Positions 1 through 5,118 of a DNA stretch of 5,118 nucleotides are shown in pieces; positions within the stretch are counted from its first letter, which is position 1, and every line of letters starts with the position of its first letter. The stretch lies in NCBI GenBank assembly GCA_023145485.1, contig JAGLDT010000200.1, forward strand, positions 1 to 5,118. The letters run 5' to 3'. The notes under the pieces were generated by a model that was not told the origin of the DNA, did not search any database, and worked only from the letters and a program-made list of their open reading frames with translations. The position numbers were made by a program, and so were the translations under genes. Source of the DNA: Cocleimonas sp. (GTDB lineage: Bacteria > Pseudomonadota > Gammaproteobacteria > Thiotrichales > Thiotrichaceae).

Positions 1-93
1 AGAGCATTCAAGCTGGGACAAAAAGTCAAGTTAGAGTTCGGGTGTTATTGAATCCTCAGTCCTAAGGAGTCTCCAAGTAATTAAGTTTCTCCC

Positions 94-119
94 TGTACCC
101 AAATTCCTATTTGGGTACA
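94..119. repeat. Perfect inverted repeat, 11-bp arms
   Basis: Arm 94-104 (TGTACCCAAAT) is the exact reverse complement of arm 109-119, with a 4-base loop TCCT. Either strand could fold this as a tight hairpin. No T-tract follows on either strand, so it does not look like a simple intrinsic terminator. Its right arm shares bases 115-119 with the next, longer inverted repeat, so the two hairpins cannot both form fully. Confidence 0.8.
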
Positions 120-153
120 TTACGATGGAAATGCCATTTCCATCGTAATGTAC
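115..153. repeat. Perfect 39-bp palindrome, 19-bp arms
   Basis: Arm 115-133 (starts GTACATTACG, ends GGAAATG) is the exact reverse complement of arm 135-153, around a single central C at 134. A perfect 19-bp arm is far beyond chance for so short a region. It lies 50-88 bases past the stop codon of the last minus-strand gene, so it may act as a 3' end stabiliser or processing site for that operon, but it lacks the T-run of an intrinsic terminator. A second, imperfect relative occurs beside it: GAAATGGCA at 160-168 can pair with TGCCATTTC at 132-140. A REP-like or MITE-like element is the likeliest alternative. Confidence 0.85.
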
Positions 154-202
154 TGCATCGAAATGGCACTTGGTAACGAGAGATTGCTCGCTGACATTCT
201 TA

Positions 203-418
203 TTATTTCCCACCACGATAACCGCCCGAGCTGTATCCTGAACTATATCCAGAGGAACGATACCCACTTGAGGAGGATGAGGAGCGACTGCCTGAGCGTA
301 CACTAGCAAGAGGCGCTGGTTCTTCATAGTTAACTTCTTGCATTCCCGCATTGCTATAGGTCATGGTTGCGGCAACTAATGTTAAGCCTACAAACAAGAA
401 CAACATCGATCTAATCAT
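203..418 (-). CDS. Small secreted Ser/Gly/Tyr-rich protein, function unknown
   Basis: I do not recognise this 71-residue protein. Residues 1-24 look like a Sec signal peptide: short basic start (MIRS), hydrophobic core (about 5-19, MLFLFVGLTLVAATM), and a likely signal peptidase I site after SNA at 22-24. There is no lipobox cysteine. The mature part (about 47 residues) has a short acidic stretch (EVNYEEP, 28-34), then a low-complexity tail: six serines in a row at 47-52 followed by repeats of the type SSGY, ending GGYRGGK. It should therefore be exported and largely disordered. The start is well supported: its ATG overlaps the TAA of the upstream DUF4178 gene (TAATG), with a purine-rich GGTGGAAG just upstream as ribosome binding site. 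It is the last gene of the apparent operon visible here. Position and coupling suggest it works with the two DUF4178 proteins, perhaps in the envelope; that is inference. Confidence 0.72.
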   Translation of the reverse strand: MIRSMLFLFVGLTLVAATMTYSNAGMQEVNYEEPAPLASVRSGSRSSSSSSGYRSSGYSSGYSSGGYRGGK

Positions 419-1644
419 TAATCTTCCACCAATTTCCAGCGTTGACTTTCAAAGCTACGGCGAGAAAAACTGCTAATCAGGATGGCCGCTAGACTAAACA
501 GTAATAACCAAAAGAAATAACGGGAGCCAACGTGATTTTCTGTAATCACTAGCTTTACTTTTTTAACAGGCAATTGTGTATTAGCTGAAAAACTCAGGGT
601 GTAAATCCCTGCTTTGGGTACTTCAAAGCTTGCTTCTACGCTACGAATGCGTTTGTCAATACGGTATTCACTTGTTTTAGCATTGTTTTTTCCTAGATTG
701 ATAATTGTTTTCCCTGTAGCTCGTTGTTTGACTCTGGCATTTAATAACGCGTTTGCATTATGTGTATTAAGTGTCAGTAAGATGAGATGGTTGGGTTTGG
801 AAATGGAAAATTCATAGCTTGATTGAACCTGTCCATTGCCTGTGTTTTTCATCACAACAGGTTTTACCATCACGCTACTCCCTTGCATAAAAATCAAGAT
901 AGCGAAGCTAATAATAAAAAAAACAAAGGCAAAAGGTTTGGCCACTTTTGCTAATGGTTGCAAAAATTTTGATTTGTAACGTTGTAGCCGATGTATTGGG
1001 GCAACGGGATAGTGCTTTGAAATATTAAACTGTTGTTTAATTTCAGTTGCCTCAATATATTCACCGAAGTAATACTCTGTTTCATACTTATTACGTTCTT
1101 CTGAAAATAGATAGGGTGGGTCAATCGCTTCAGCTAATGAGGTTGTATCCCCCATACGAGCAATCCATGTTAATTCACCGGCAACATAGGTAATTTTGGC
1201 ATTAAATTTTTCATAAAAAAGAAAGGTCTGTTGCTTCATTTTAACCTTTGCCCTGCGTTTAAGAGTCCATAAACTTTTATTGGGTAAATTTCGTGTACGG
1301 CGTAAAAACACCCAATGCCCTGTTTCATAGACTAACCAAGCATAGCCATGGGTGGGAGAAAAGACTTGATAATCAATCCAAGAGTCTCCCTCAGCGTACC
1401 ATTCAATCATACCAACGACAGTAAAGGGCACACCTTTAAGCTTACCTTGATCACCTGTTTTTAGGGGGGAATGAGACGGTGGTTGTTGCTCTGAAAACTT
1501 AGCTAATACGCTGAACTCATCCTGTGGATTCATCACCGCACCACAATACTCGCAGGTTAGGCTTTTAATTTTATGCCCTGCATGTAATTTAAGAGGTGCA
1601 CCGCAACTGGTGCAATTAATACTGCGTATCTTTGACTCGCTCAT
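418..1644 (-). CDS. Zinc-ribbon/DUF4178 membrane protein with extracytoplasmic domain
   Basis: This 408-residue protein has four visible parts. Residues 11-34 form a zinc ribbon with paired cysteines C11/C14 and C31/C34 (CTSCG and CEYCG). About 65-205 is a DUF4178-type domain rich in aromatic residues (GMIEWYAEGDSWIDYQVFSP, then GYAWLVYETGHWVFL). A membrane segment spans about 237-256. About 257-374 is a predicted extracytoplasmic beta-rich domain (for example SYEFSISKPNHLILLTL and GIYTLSFSA), closed by a second membrane segment at about 375-393 and a basic cytoplasmic tail (RRSFESQRWK). The positive-inside rule puts zinc ribbon and DUF4178 in the cytoplasm. The gene starts inside the stop of the upstream paralogue (ATGA overlap), with AGG seven bases before the ATG. 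DUF4178 has no established activity; related genes cluster with DUF350, spermidine-synthase-like and PspA-type genes. Assignment to DUF4178 is by pattern recognition. Confidence 0.85.
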   Translation of the reverse strand: MSESKIRSINCTSCGAPLKLHAGHKIKSLTCEYCGAVMNPQDEFSVLAKFSEQQPPSHSPLKTGDQGKLKGVPFTVVGMIEWYAEGDSWIDYQVFSPTHGYAWLVYETGHWVFLRRTRNLPNKSLWTLKRRAKVKMKQQTFLFYEKFNAKITYVAGELTWIARMGDTTSLAEAIDPPYLFSEERNKYETEYYFGEYIEATEIKQQFNISKHYPVAPIHRLQRYKSKFLQPLAKVAKPFAFVFFIISFAILIFMQGSSVMVKPVVMKNTGNGQVQSSYEFSISKPNHLILLTLNTHNANALLNARVKQRATGKTIINLGKNNAKTSEYRIDKRIRSVEASFEVPKAGIYTLSFSANTQLPVKKVKLVITENHVGSRYFFWLLLFSLAAILISSFSRRSFESQRWKLVED

Positions 1645-2240
1645 CCTTCTACCTGTATTTCAAACGGATCAGCCCAATGACCTTTAAATGCTTTTATTTT
1701 TTTCTCAAAAAATTCCAATGAAAATAATTCAGCCCCTGGTTTAGACAGGTGTACATAGTTAAAGCTTTCGCCCTGATAGAGTAATTCAGGTAACTCCCCT
1801 TCAAAACCATCGCAAACGGCATGACCACGTTCAGTGACAAGCCAACCCTGTGTTTCATTACCCAGTTGATAATGATCAAAACTAATATTTTCAGGTGTAG
1901 CGACTTGTCGTTCAAAGGCAAAATCGCCTTCATCAACGGTGACCCAAAGACCATTACCTGCATTATTAATCACCCACCACTCATCCCAAAAACCGTTGTC
2001 ATATTGATAACGAGCATGACCAACAGGCAGATAAGATTGTTTTTCATAATTAAAAGGTTGCTGTAGCTGCACTAAGCTGGCTTCCTCTGATAAGACCGAT
2101 TGCTTACCAATCAATTTTACCGCCTCATCTTCTAGAAAGATGGTTGAACCACAATGCTCACAAGCACGTAATTTACTATGGCGGAAGTTTAAGGCTAAGG
2201 CACTGCCACATTGAGGGCAGTTGATATTGTTTTGGTACAT
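1641..2240 (-). CDS. Soluble zinc-ribbon/DUF4178 protein
   Basis: A 199-residue protein with an N-terminal zinc ribbon (C8/C11 in CPQCG, C27/C30 in CEHCG) followed by a DUF4178-type domain at about 65-185. That domain is marked by YLPVGHARYQYDNGFWDEWWV, GLWVTVDEGDFAF and YQGESFNYVH. No signal peptide or membrane segment is seen, so it should be cytoplasmic. It shares architecture with the next gene but lacks the membrane and extracytoplasmic parts, suggesting duplication with division of roles. It is the first gene of the minus-strand operon and its stop overlaps the next start by ATGA. No Shine-Dalgarno sequence precedes the ATG; the leader is AT-rich (AATAATAAT), and an out-of-frame ATG lies 14 bases upstream. 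MYQNNINCPQCG is a natural N-terminus for a zinc-ribbon protein, so this start is favoured. The biochemical function is unknown. Confidence 0.85.
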   Translation of the reverse strand: MYQNNINCPQCGSALALNFRHSKLRACEHCGSTIFLEDEAVKLIGKQSVLSEEASLVQLQQPFNYEKQSYLPVGHARYQYDNGFWDEWWVINNAGNGLWVTVDEGDFAFERQVATPENISFDHYQLGNETQGWLVTERGHAVCDGFEGELPELLYQGESFNYVHLSKPGAELFSLEFFEKKIKAFKGHWADPFEIQVEG

Positions 2241-2299
2241 ATTATTATTGTCATTATTAGATTTTATATTTGATAAAATAGTCTACAAATAATTTTCTT

Positions 2300-2317
2300 A
2301 GGAATGTGCATGTTCCT
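2300..2317. promoter_or_regulatory. Imperfect dyad, possible operator of the DUF4178 operon
   Basis: AGGAA at 2300-2304 and TTCCT at 2313-2317 are complementary around a central TGCA (2307-2310). The centre is shared and 14 of 18 positions are symmetric. On the minus strand it covers roughly the first bases after the predicted transcription start, a classic place for a repressor to bind; it could equally form a weak hairpin at the 5' end of the mRNA. It does not match the gammaproteobacterial LexA consensus (CTGT-N8-ACAG). No regulator gene lies in the window. Confidence 0.35.
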
Positions 2318-2322
2318 TAATA

Positions 2323-2331
2323 ATCATAGCA
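2323..2331 (-). promoter_or_regulatory. Extended -10 promoter for the DUF4178 operon
   Basis: Read on the minus strand this is TGC followed by TATGAT, matching the sigma-70 extended -10 pattern TGnTATAAT with one mismatch. No good -35 hexamer lies 16-18 bases upstream; TTGCTA is present but 20 bases away, and T-rich DNA fills the spacer. The predicted start is near 2316, giving a leader of about 76 bases before the first DUF4178 gene. Extended -10 promoters often work without a strong -35. Confidence 0.5.
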
Positions 2332-2391
2332 GAAAACAAACGAAAAAATAGCAATCTCGTTTATTTTTTTTGTATTGTTAATACCACACAG

Positions 2392-2404
2392 TTTCATAAT
2401 GAAA
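2392..2404. promoter_or_regulatory. 13-bp palindrome overlapping a possible dnaG -10 element
   Basis: TTTCAT-A-ATGAAA is a perfect palindrome. It contains CATAAT (2395-2400), five of six matches to the sigma-70 -10 consensus on the plus strand. The best upstream hexamers, TTGTAT at 2370-2375 (spacing 19) and TTGTTA at 2375-2380 (spacing 14), are poorly spaced, so the promoter call is weak. If it is the dnaG promoter, a protein bound to the palindrome would block it. The start would lie roughly 60 bases before the dnaG ATG. Confidence 0.3.
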
Positions 2405-2466
2405 TGACGGATGTAAAAGTTTATAGTGCTCGTTATCTGACATCATTATAGTAGACCTAATCATCT

Positions 2467-4206
2467 ATGGCTGGACATATTCCTCAAGACTTTATCGACG
2501 GCTTACTCACACGAGTTGATGTGGTTGATATTATTAATACGCGCGTTCCACTCAAAAAAAAAGGGCGAGAGTACACTGCTTGTTGTCCCTTCCATAATGA
2601 AAAAACACCCTCTTTCACCGTTAGTACCAGTAAACAATTTTATTACTGTTTCGGCTGTGGGGCGCATGGTAGTGCGATTTCATTTCTTATGGAATATGAC
2701 CATATGGACTTTGTTGAGGCAATAGAAGCCCTAGCGTCGCAACTGGGTTTAGAGGTGCCAAGAGAAGGAGGGGCGCAAACTCCTAAGAAAATCATCAGTA
2801 AAGATTTGTACACTTTAATGCAGGATGCCAGTGAGTATTATCAGTTGCAACTCAAGGGGTCGAAAACGGCTAAACAGTATTTGGAGGATCGAGGGCTAAG
2901 TGATGAAATAAGTACACGCTTTATGCTCGGTTATGCACTTGCTGGCTGGGATCATGTTCTTAAGTATTTAGGGCATTCTTATACTCCCACACAAATGATC
3001 GATACAGGTCTGGTGATAGAGAAAGACAAGGGTGGGGGCTATGACCGTTACCGTGATCGGATTATGTTTCCTATTCGTAACCGTAAAGGGCAGGTGATTG
3101 GTTTTGGCGGGCGGGTGATGGGGGATGAAAAGCCTAAATATATTAACTCCCCTGAAACAGAATTATTTCACAAAGGATCAGAGCTGTACGGATTTTATGA
3201 AGCGCGTGATGCAACACGAAAGCTAGAGCGCATTATCGTTGTTGAAGGCTATATGGATGTGATTGCATTAGCACAGTATGGGATTAGCTACGCTGTGGCA
3301 ACGCTAGGGACAGCCACTACGCAAGAACATATCCAGTTATTATTTCGTAGCGTACCTGAGATTATTTTTTGTTTTGATGGCGATAGAGCAGGCAAAGAAG
3401 CCGCTTGGCGAGCTTTGAATAATGCCTTGAGTATGGTTGTCGATGGTAAGGAAATACGTTTTCTCTTCTTGCCAGACGGAGAAGATCCTGACTCACTAGT
3501 GCGAGACATTGGGAAAGAAAGTTTTGAGGATTCGTATACTAAAGATGCATTGGCATTAACAGACTATCTGTTAAATCACTTACAGCAAGAATTTAATATT
3601 AGTAGCAAAGAAGGTAAATCACGTTTCTTAAATGCATTAGGAGATCTGGTTAAAAAAATGCCTGACTCCTTAGTAAGAGATCAATTATTGACAGAAGTTG
3701 CTAATAAAACGAATATTTCTATTACAAGTATTAAAAAAAGAGTATTGAAAAATAATGGGTCAATACGGAAAATATTTAATCCTATAAAAGACCAAGAAGT
3801 GCGTCGTACTCCCATTCGTTACGCTATAACGCTGTTATTGCATGATCCCTCCTTGGTACAGTTTGTCGAAAATCCTGAACAAATTGCAGTATCAAACCTG
3901 TCAGGTGCAGATTTATTGACTACACTTATTGAAACTATAGAGGAACGCCCCCATATTAACGGGGCGTCTCTTTTAGAGCGATGGCGTAACACTGACTTAG
4001 AAGCCTCACTAATCCACCTGATGAAATGGCAACCAAATACCGACGGTAATGAGGTACTGGTGCGAGAATTTCAGGACTGTCTGCGACAAATTCGCAAAAA
4101 GGCTAATGAGAAAAAACTTGAAACACTGATACACAAAGCACAAATAGGAGAATTAACAACGCGAGAAAAACAAGAGTTTTTAATTCTTACGCGTGAGTTC
4201 TTGTGA
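2467..4206 (+). CDS. dnaG: DNA primase DnaG
   Basis: DnaG makes the RNA primers that start the leading strand and each Okazaki fragment, working with the replicative helicase DnaB at the fork. The 579-residue length matches the family (E. coli 581). The N-terminal CHC2 zinc-binding domain is intact, with C40, H43, C61 and C64 in CCPFHNEKTPSF and YYCFGCGAHG. The catalytic core follows at about 110-430. Its TOPRIM motifs are present: E260 in VVEGYMD, and D304 and D306 in the DGDRAG motif, the metal-binding acidic residues equivalent to E265, D309 and D311 of E. coli. Residues about 445-579 resemble the DnaB-helicase-binding domain. The start MAGHIPQDFI aligns with E. coli MAGRIPRVFI, so it is secure despite no clear Shine-Dalgarno sequence. 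rpoD follows downstream in the usual order, but rpsU, commonly just upstream, is absent. Confidence 0.98.
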   Translation: MAGHIPQDFIDGLLTRVDVVDIINTRVPLKKKGREYTACCPFHNEKTPSFTVSTSKQFYYCFGCGAHGSAISFLMEYDHMDFVEAIEALASQLGLEVPREGGAQTPKKIISKDLYTLMQDASEYYQLQLKGSKTAKQYLEDRGLSDEISTRFMLGYALAGWDHVLKYLGHSYTPTQMIDTGLVIEKDKGGGYDRYRDRIMFPIRNRKGQVIGFGGRVMGDEKPKYINSPETELFHKGSELYGFYEARDATRKLERIIVVEGYMDVIALAQYGISYAVATLGTATTQEHIQLLFRSVPEIIFCFDGDRAGKEAAWRALNNALSMVVDGKEIRFLFLPDGEDPDSLVRDIGKESFEDSYTKDALALTDYLLNHLQQEFNISSKEGKSRFLNALGDLVKKMPDSLVRDQLLTEVANKTNISITSIKKRVLKNNGSIRKIFNPIKDQEVRRTPIRYAITLLLHDPSLVQFVENPEQIAVSNLSGADLLTTLIETIEERPHINGASLLERWRNTDLEASLIHLMKWQPNTDGNEVLVREFQDCLRQIRKKANEKKLETLIHKAQIGELTTREKQEFLILTREFL

Positions 4207-4524
4207 TCGTTGTCTTTGTCAAGTAGCAGTTTCTGTTATCAAGTGGTGACTCCAGGGAGTTTATCAGAACAACCTCTCTTCCCATTTAAAATAATGGTTG
4301 GAAGAATGATGGTGACTGAGTAAACACCTCTCTATAAAATTTATTTATGAACTATTACATTTAATGATTGCCTATGTGACAGGTGTTTGTGAATCTAAAA
4401 GCTGAATCCATGATTTATTTTCTAGTATTTTTAATGGCTTCCAAGCACACTACCAATCTGTATTACATAGATAAAATTATGTTATGATAGTCGATTAACC
4501 TTTTTTTTCGGAAACTCAGTTAGT
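4207..4524. other. 318-bp dnaG-rpoD spacer, no gene
   Basis: Only trivially short open stretches occur (for example nine codons from an ATG at 4294), none with a convincing ribosome binding site. No intrinsic terminator is seen after dnaG: a small dyad ACTCC-AG-GGAGT (4249-4260) and a weak stem CCATT/AATGG (4282-4297) lack T-tracts, so read-through from dnaG to rpoD is plausible. A separated inverted repeat AAACACCT (4322-4329) / AGGTGTTT (4381-4388) is present. ACCTCTCT occurs twice (4272-4279 and 4326-4333). The right end carries the rpoD promoter. Confidence 0.6.
4480..4488 (+). promoter_or_regulatory. Extended -10 promoter for rpoD
   Basis: TGT followed by TATGAT fits the extended -10 pattern TGnTATAAT with one mismatch. 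The only -35-like match, ATTACA at 4462-4467, is 15 bases upstream and weak. The predicted start near 4495 gives a leader of about 30 bases. That leader contains a run of eight T (4501-4508) close after the start, then GGA 12 bases before the ATG as a weak ribosome binding site. rpoD could thus be expressed independently of dnaG. Confidence 0.5.
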
Positions 4525-5118
4525 ATGAGCGAGCAACAGCAACAATCCAGTCTAAAAGTCCTAATCGCAAAAGGCAAGGAGCAAGGCTACCTTACCTATG
4601 CAGAAGTGAATGACCACTTACCTGATACCATTGTAGACCCTGAGCAAATTGAAGAAATTGTTACCATGATCAATGATATGGGTATCAAGGTCTTTGAAAA
4701 GGCACCAGAAGAAGATAGCTTAATTCTGTCTGATGAAAGTGTTGGCGATACCGATGATGATGCTGCAGAAGAAGCCGCGGCAGCACTAACTAAACTAGAA
4801 ACAGAGTTTGGTCGCACTACAGACCCTGTGCGCATGTATATGCGTGAAATGGGAACAGTTGAGCTATTGACACGAGAAGGCGAAATTGAAATTGCCATTC
4901 GTATCGAAGAGGGTCTTTTTGAAGTATTAACATCACTATCAAACTTCCCCGCTTCAACTGAATATCTACTTGAACGCTACAAGGTGATTGTCGATAATGA
5001 AGGTCGTTTAACGGATATTATTAGTGATTTTATTGATCCAGATGCAGAGCGTCATGTTATTCCAGAACCTGCTACGCCAGTAAAAGCAGAAAATAAAAAG
5101 AAAGAAGAAGTAAAAGAA
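4525..5118 (+). CDS. rpoD: RNA polymerase sigma factor RpoD (sigma-70), N-terminal part
   Basis: Housekeeping sigma factor that directs RNA polymerase to most promoters. The first 198 codons are present and the frame is open at the window edge; E. coli RpoD is 613 residues. Region 1.1 (about 1-60) is clear: LKVLIAKGKEQGYLTYAEVN, then INDMGIKVFEKAPEED. It is followed by an acidic, alanine-rich linker (DTDDDAAEEAAAA, 75-87). Region 1.2 (about 97-131) is near-identical to E. coli, with RTTDPVRMYMREMGTVELLT and REGEIEIAIRIEEG. From about 132 the non-conserved region begins and ends here in a Lys/Glu-rich stretch (ENKKKEEVKE). The promoter-recognition regions 2-4 lie beyond the window. The start is fixed by the match of the N-terminus to the family and follows a weak GGA. 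Its position after dnaG is the conserved order. Confidence 0.97.
   Translation, partial: MSEQQQQSSLKVLIAKGKEQGYLTYAEVNDHLPDTIVDPEQIEEIVTMINDMGIKVFEKAPEEDSLILSDESVGDTDDDAAEEAAAALTKLETEFGRTTDPVRMYMREMGTVELLTREGEIEIAIRIEEGLFEVLTSLSNFPASTEYLLERYKVIVDNEGRLTDIISDFIDPDAERHVIPEPATPVKAENKKKEEVKE

Larger units (their letters stand above)
1..202. other. Gene-free region downstream of the minus-strand operon
   Basis: No coding sequence is supported here. The plus strand has only short open stretches; one in frame 1 runs from the window edge to a TGA at 49-51 and could be the tail of a gene entering from the left, but 16 codons cannot be identified. On the minus strand a reading frame stays open from 351 to 31. 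Its first part only shadows the 71-residue gene in another frame, and it has no ribosome binding site. The region is rich in short palindromes: TCCT-A-AGGA at 60-68, GGAG-T-CTCC at 66-74, and the large compound palindrome at 94-168. This density looks more like a repeat element than a gene. Confidence 0.5.

Noticed and set aside
94..153. Intrinsic terminator or CRISPR repeat
   Set aside because: No T-tract follows on either strand, and there is no regularly spaced repeat series with unique spacers.
31..351. 106-codon minus-strand reading frame
   Set aside because: It overlaps the better supported 71-residue gene in another frame, has no ribosome binding site, and its tail only reads through the palindromic repeat.
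614..817. 67-codon plus-strand frame inside the membrane DUF4178 gene
   Set aside because: Antisense to a gene with clear domains and coupled start; no sign of its own start signals.
1694..1963. 89-codon minus-strand frame inside the soluble DUF4178 gene
   Set aside because: Shadow of the real frame, which carries the zinc ribbon and conserved aromatic motifs.
3288..3509. 73-codon minus-strand frame within dnaG
   Set aside because: Antisense to the TOPRIM catalytic region, whose codons are constrained by the primase.
4249..4297. Possible terminator after dnaG
   Set aside because: The two small dyads have 5-bp stems and no T-run, so they do not support intrinsic termination.
4596..4898. 100-codon minus-strand frame within rpoD
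   Set aside because: Antisense to sigma regions 1.1-1.2; Ser-rich composition is the mirror of Asp/Glu/Ala-rich coding on the plus strand.

Overview
The window comes from a bacterium, most likely a gammaproteobacterium outside the Enterobacterales. DnaG and the N-terminal part of RpoD closely follow their E. coli counterparts motif by motif, and the dnaG-rpoD order is the tail of the classical macromolecular-synthesis operon. Coding sequence is moderately AT-rich and the intergenic DNA strongly so. I cannot name the genus.

Layout. Positions 1-202 hold no gene I can support. They contain a cluster of overlapping perfect palindromes (about 94-168) just past the end of a minus-strand operon. 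Positions 203-2240 are that operon, read right to left. It starts with a soluble zinc-ribbon/DUF4178 protein (2240-1641), then a membrane-anchored zinc-ribbon/DUF4178 paralogue (1644-418), then a 71-residue secreted Ser/Gly/Tyr-rich peptide (418-203). The genes overlap by 4 bases (ATGA) and 1 base (TAATG), so translational coupling is likely. Positions 2241-2466 are a divergent control region with a good extended -10 promoter for the minus operon, a dyad at its predicted start site, and a 13-bp palindrome on the dnaG side. Positions 2467-4206 are a complete dnaG. Positions 4207-4524 are a 318-bp spacer with an extended -10 promoter. From 4525 to the edge is the first 198 codons of rpoD.

How the genes work together. 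DnaG (primase) and RpoD (housekeeping sigma factor) are core replication and transcription functions that are often co-regulated. The usual upstream partner rpsU is not next to dnaG here; the divergent DUF4178 operon takes its place. DUF4178 proteins are known from gene clusters with DUF350 membrane proteins, spermidine-synthase-like enzymes, PspA-type proteins and ion channels, a poorly characterised envelope-associated system. None of those partners lies inside the window, so any link to that system is inference. The most unusual content is the DUF4178 pair with its secreted peptide, and the compound palindrome behind it.
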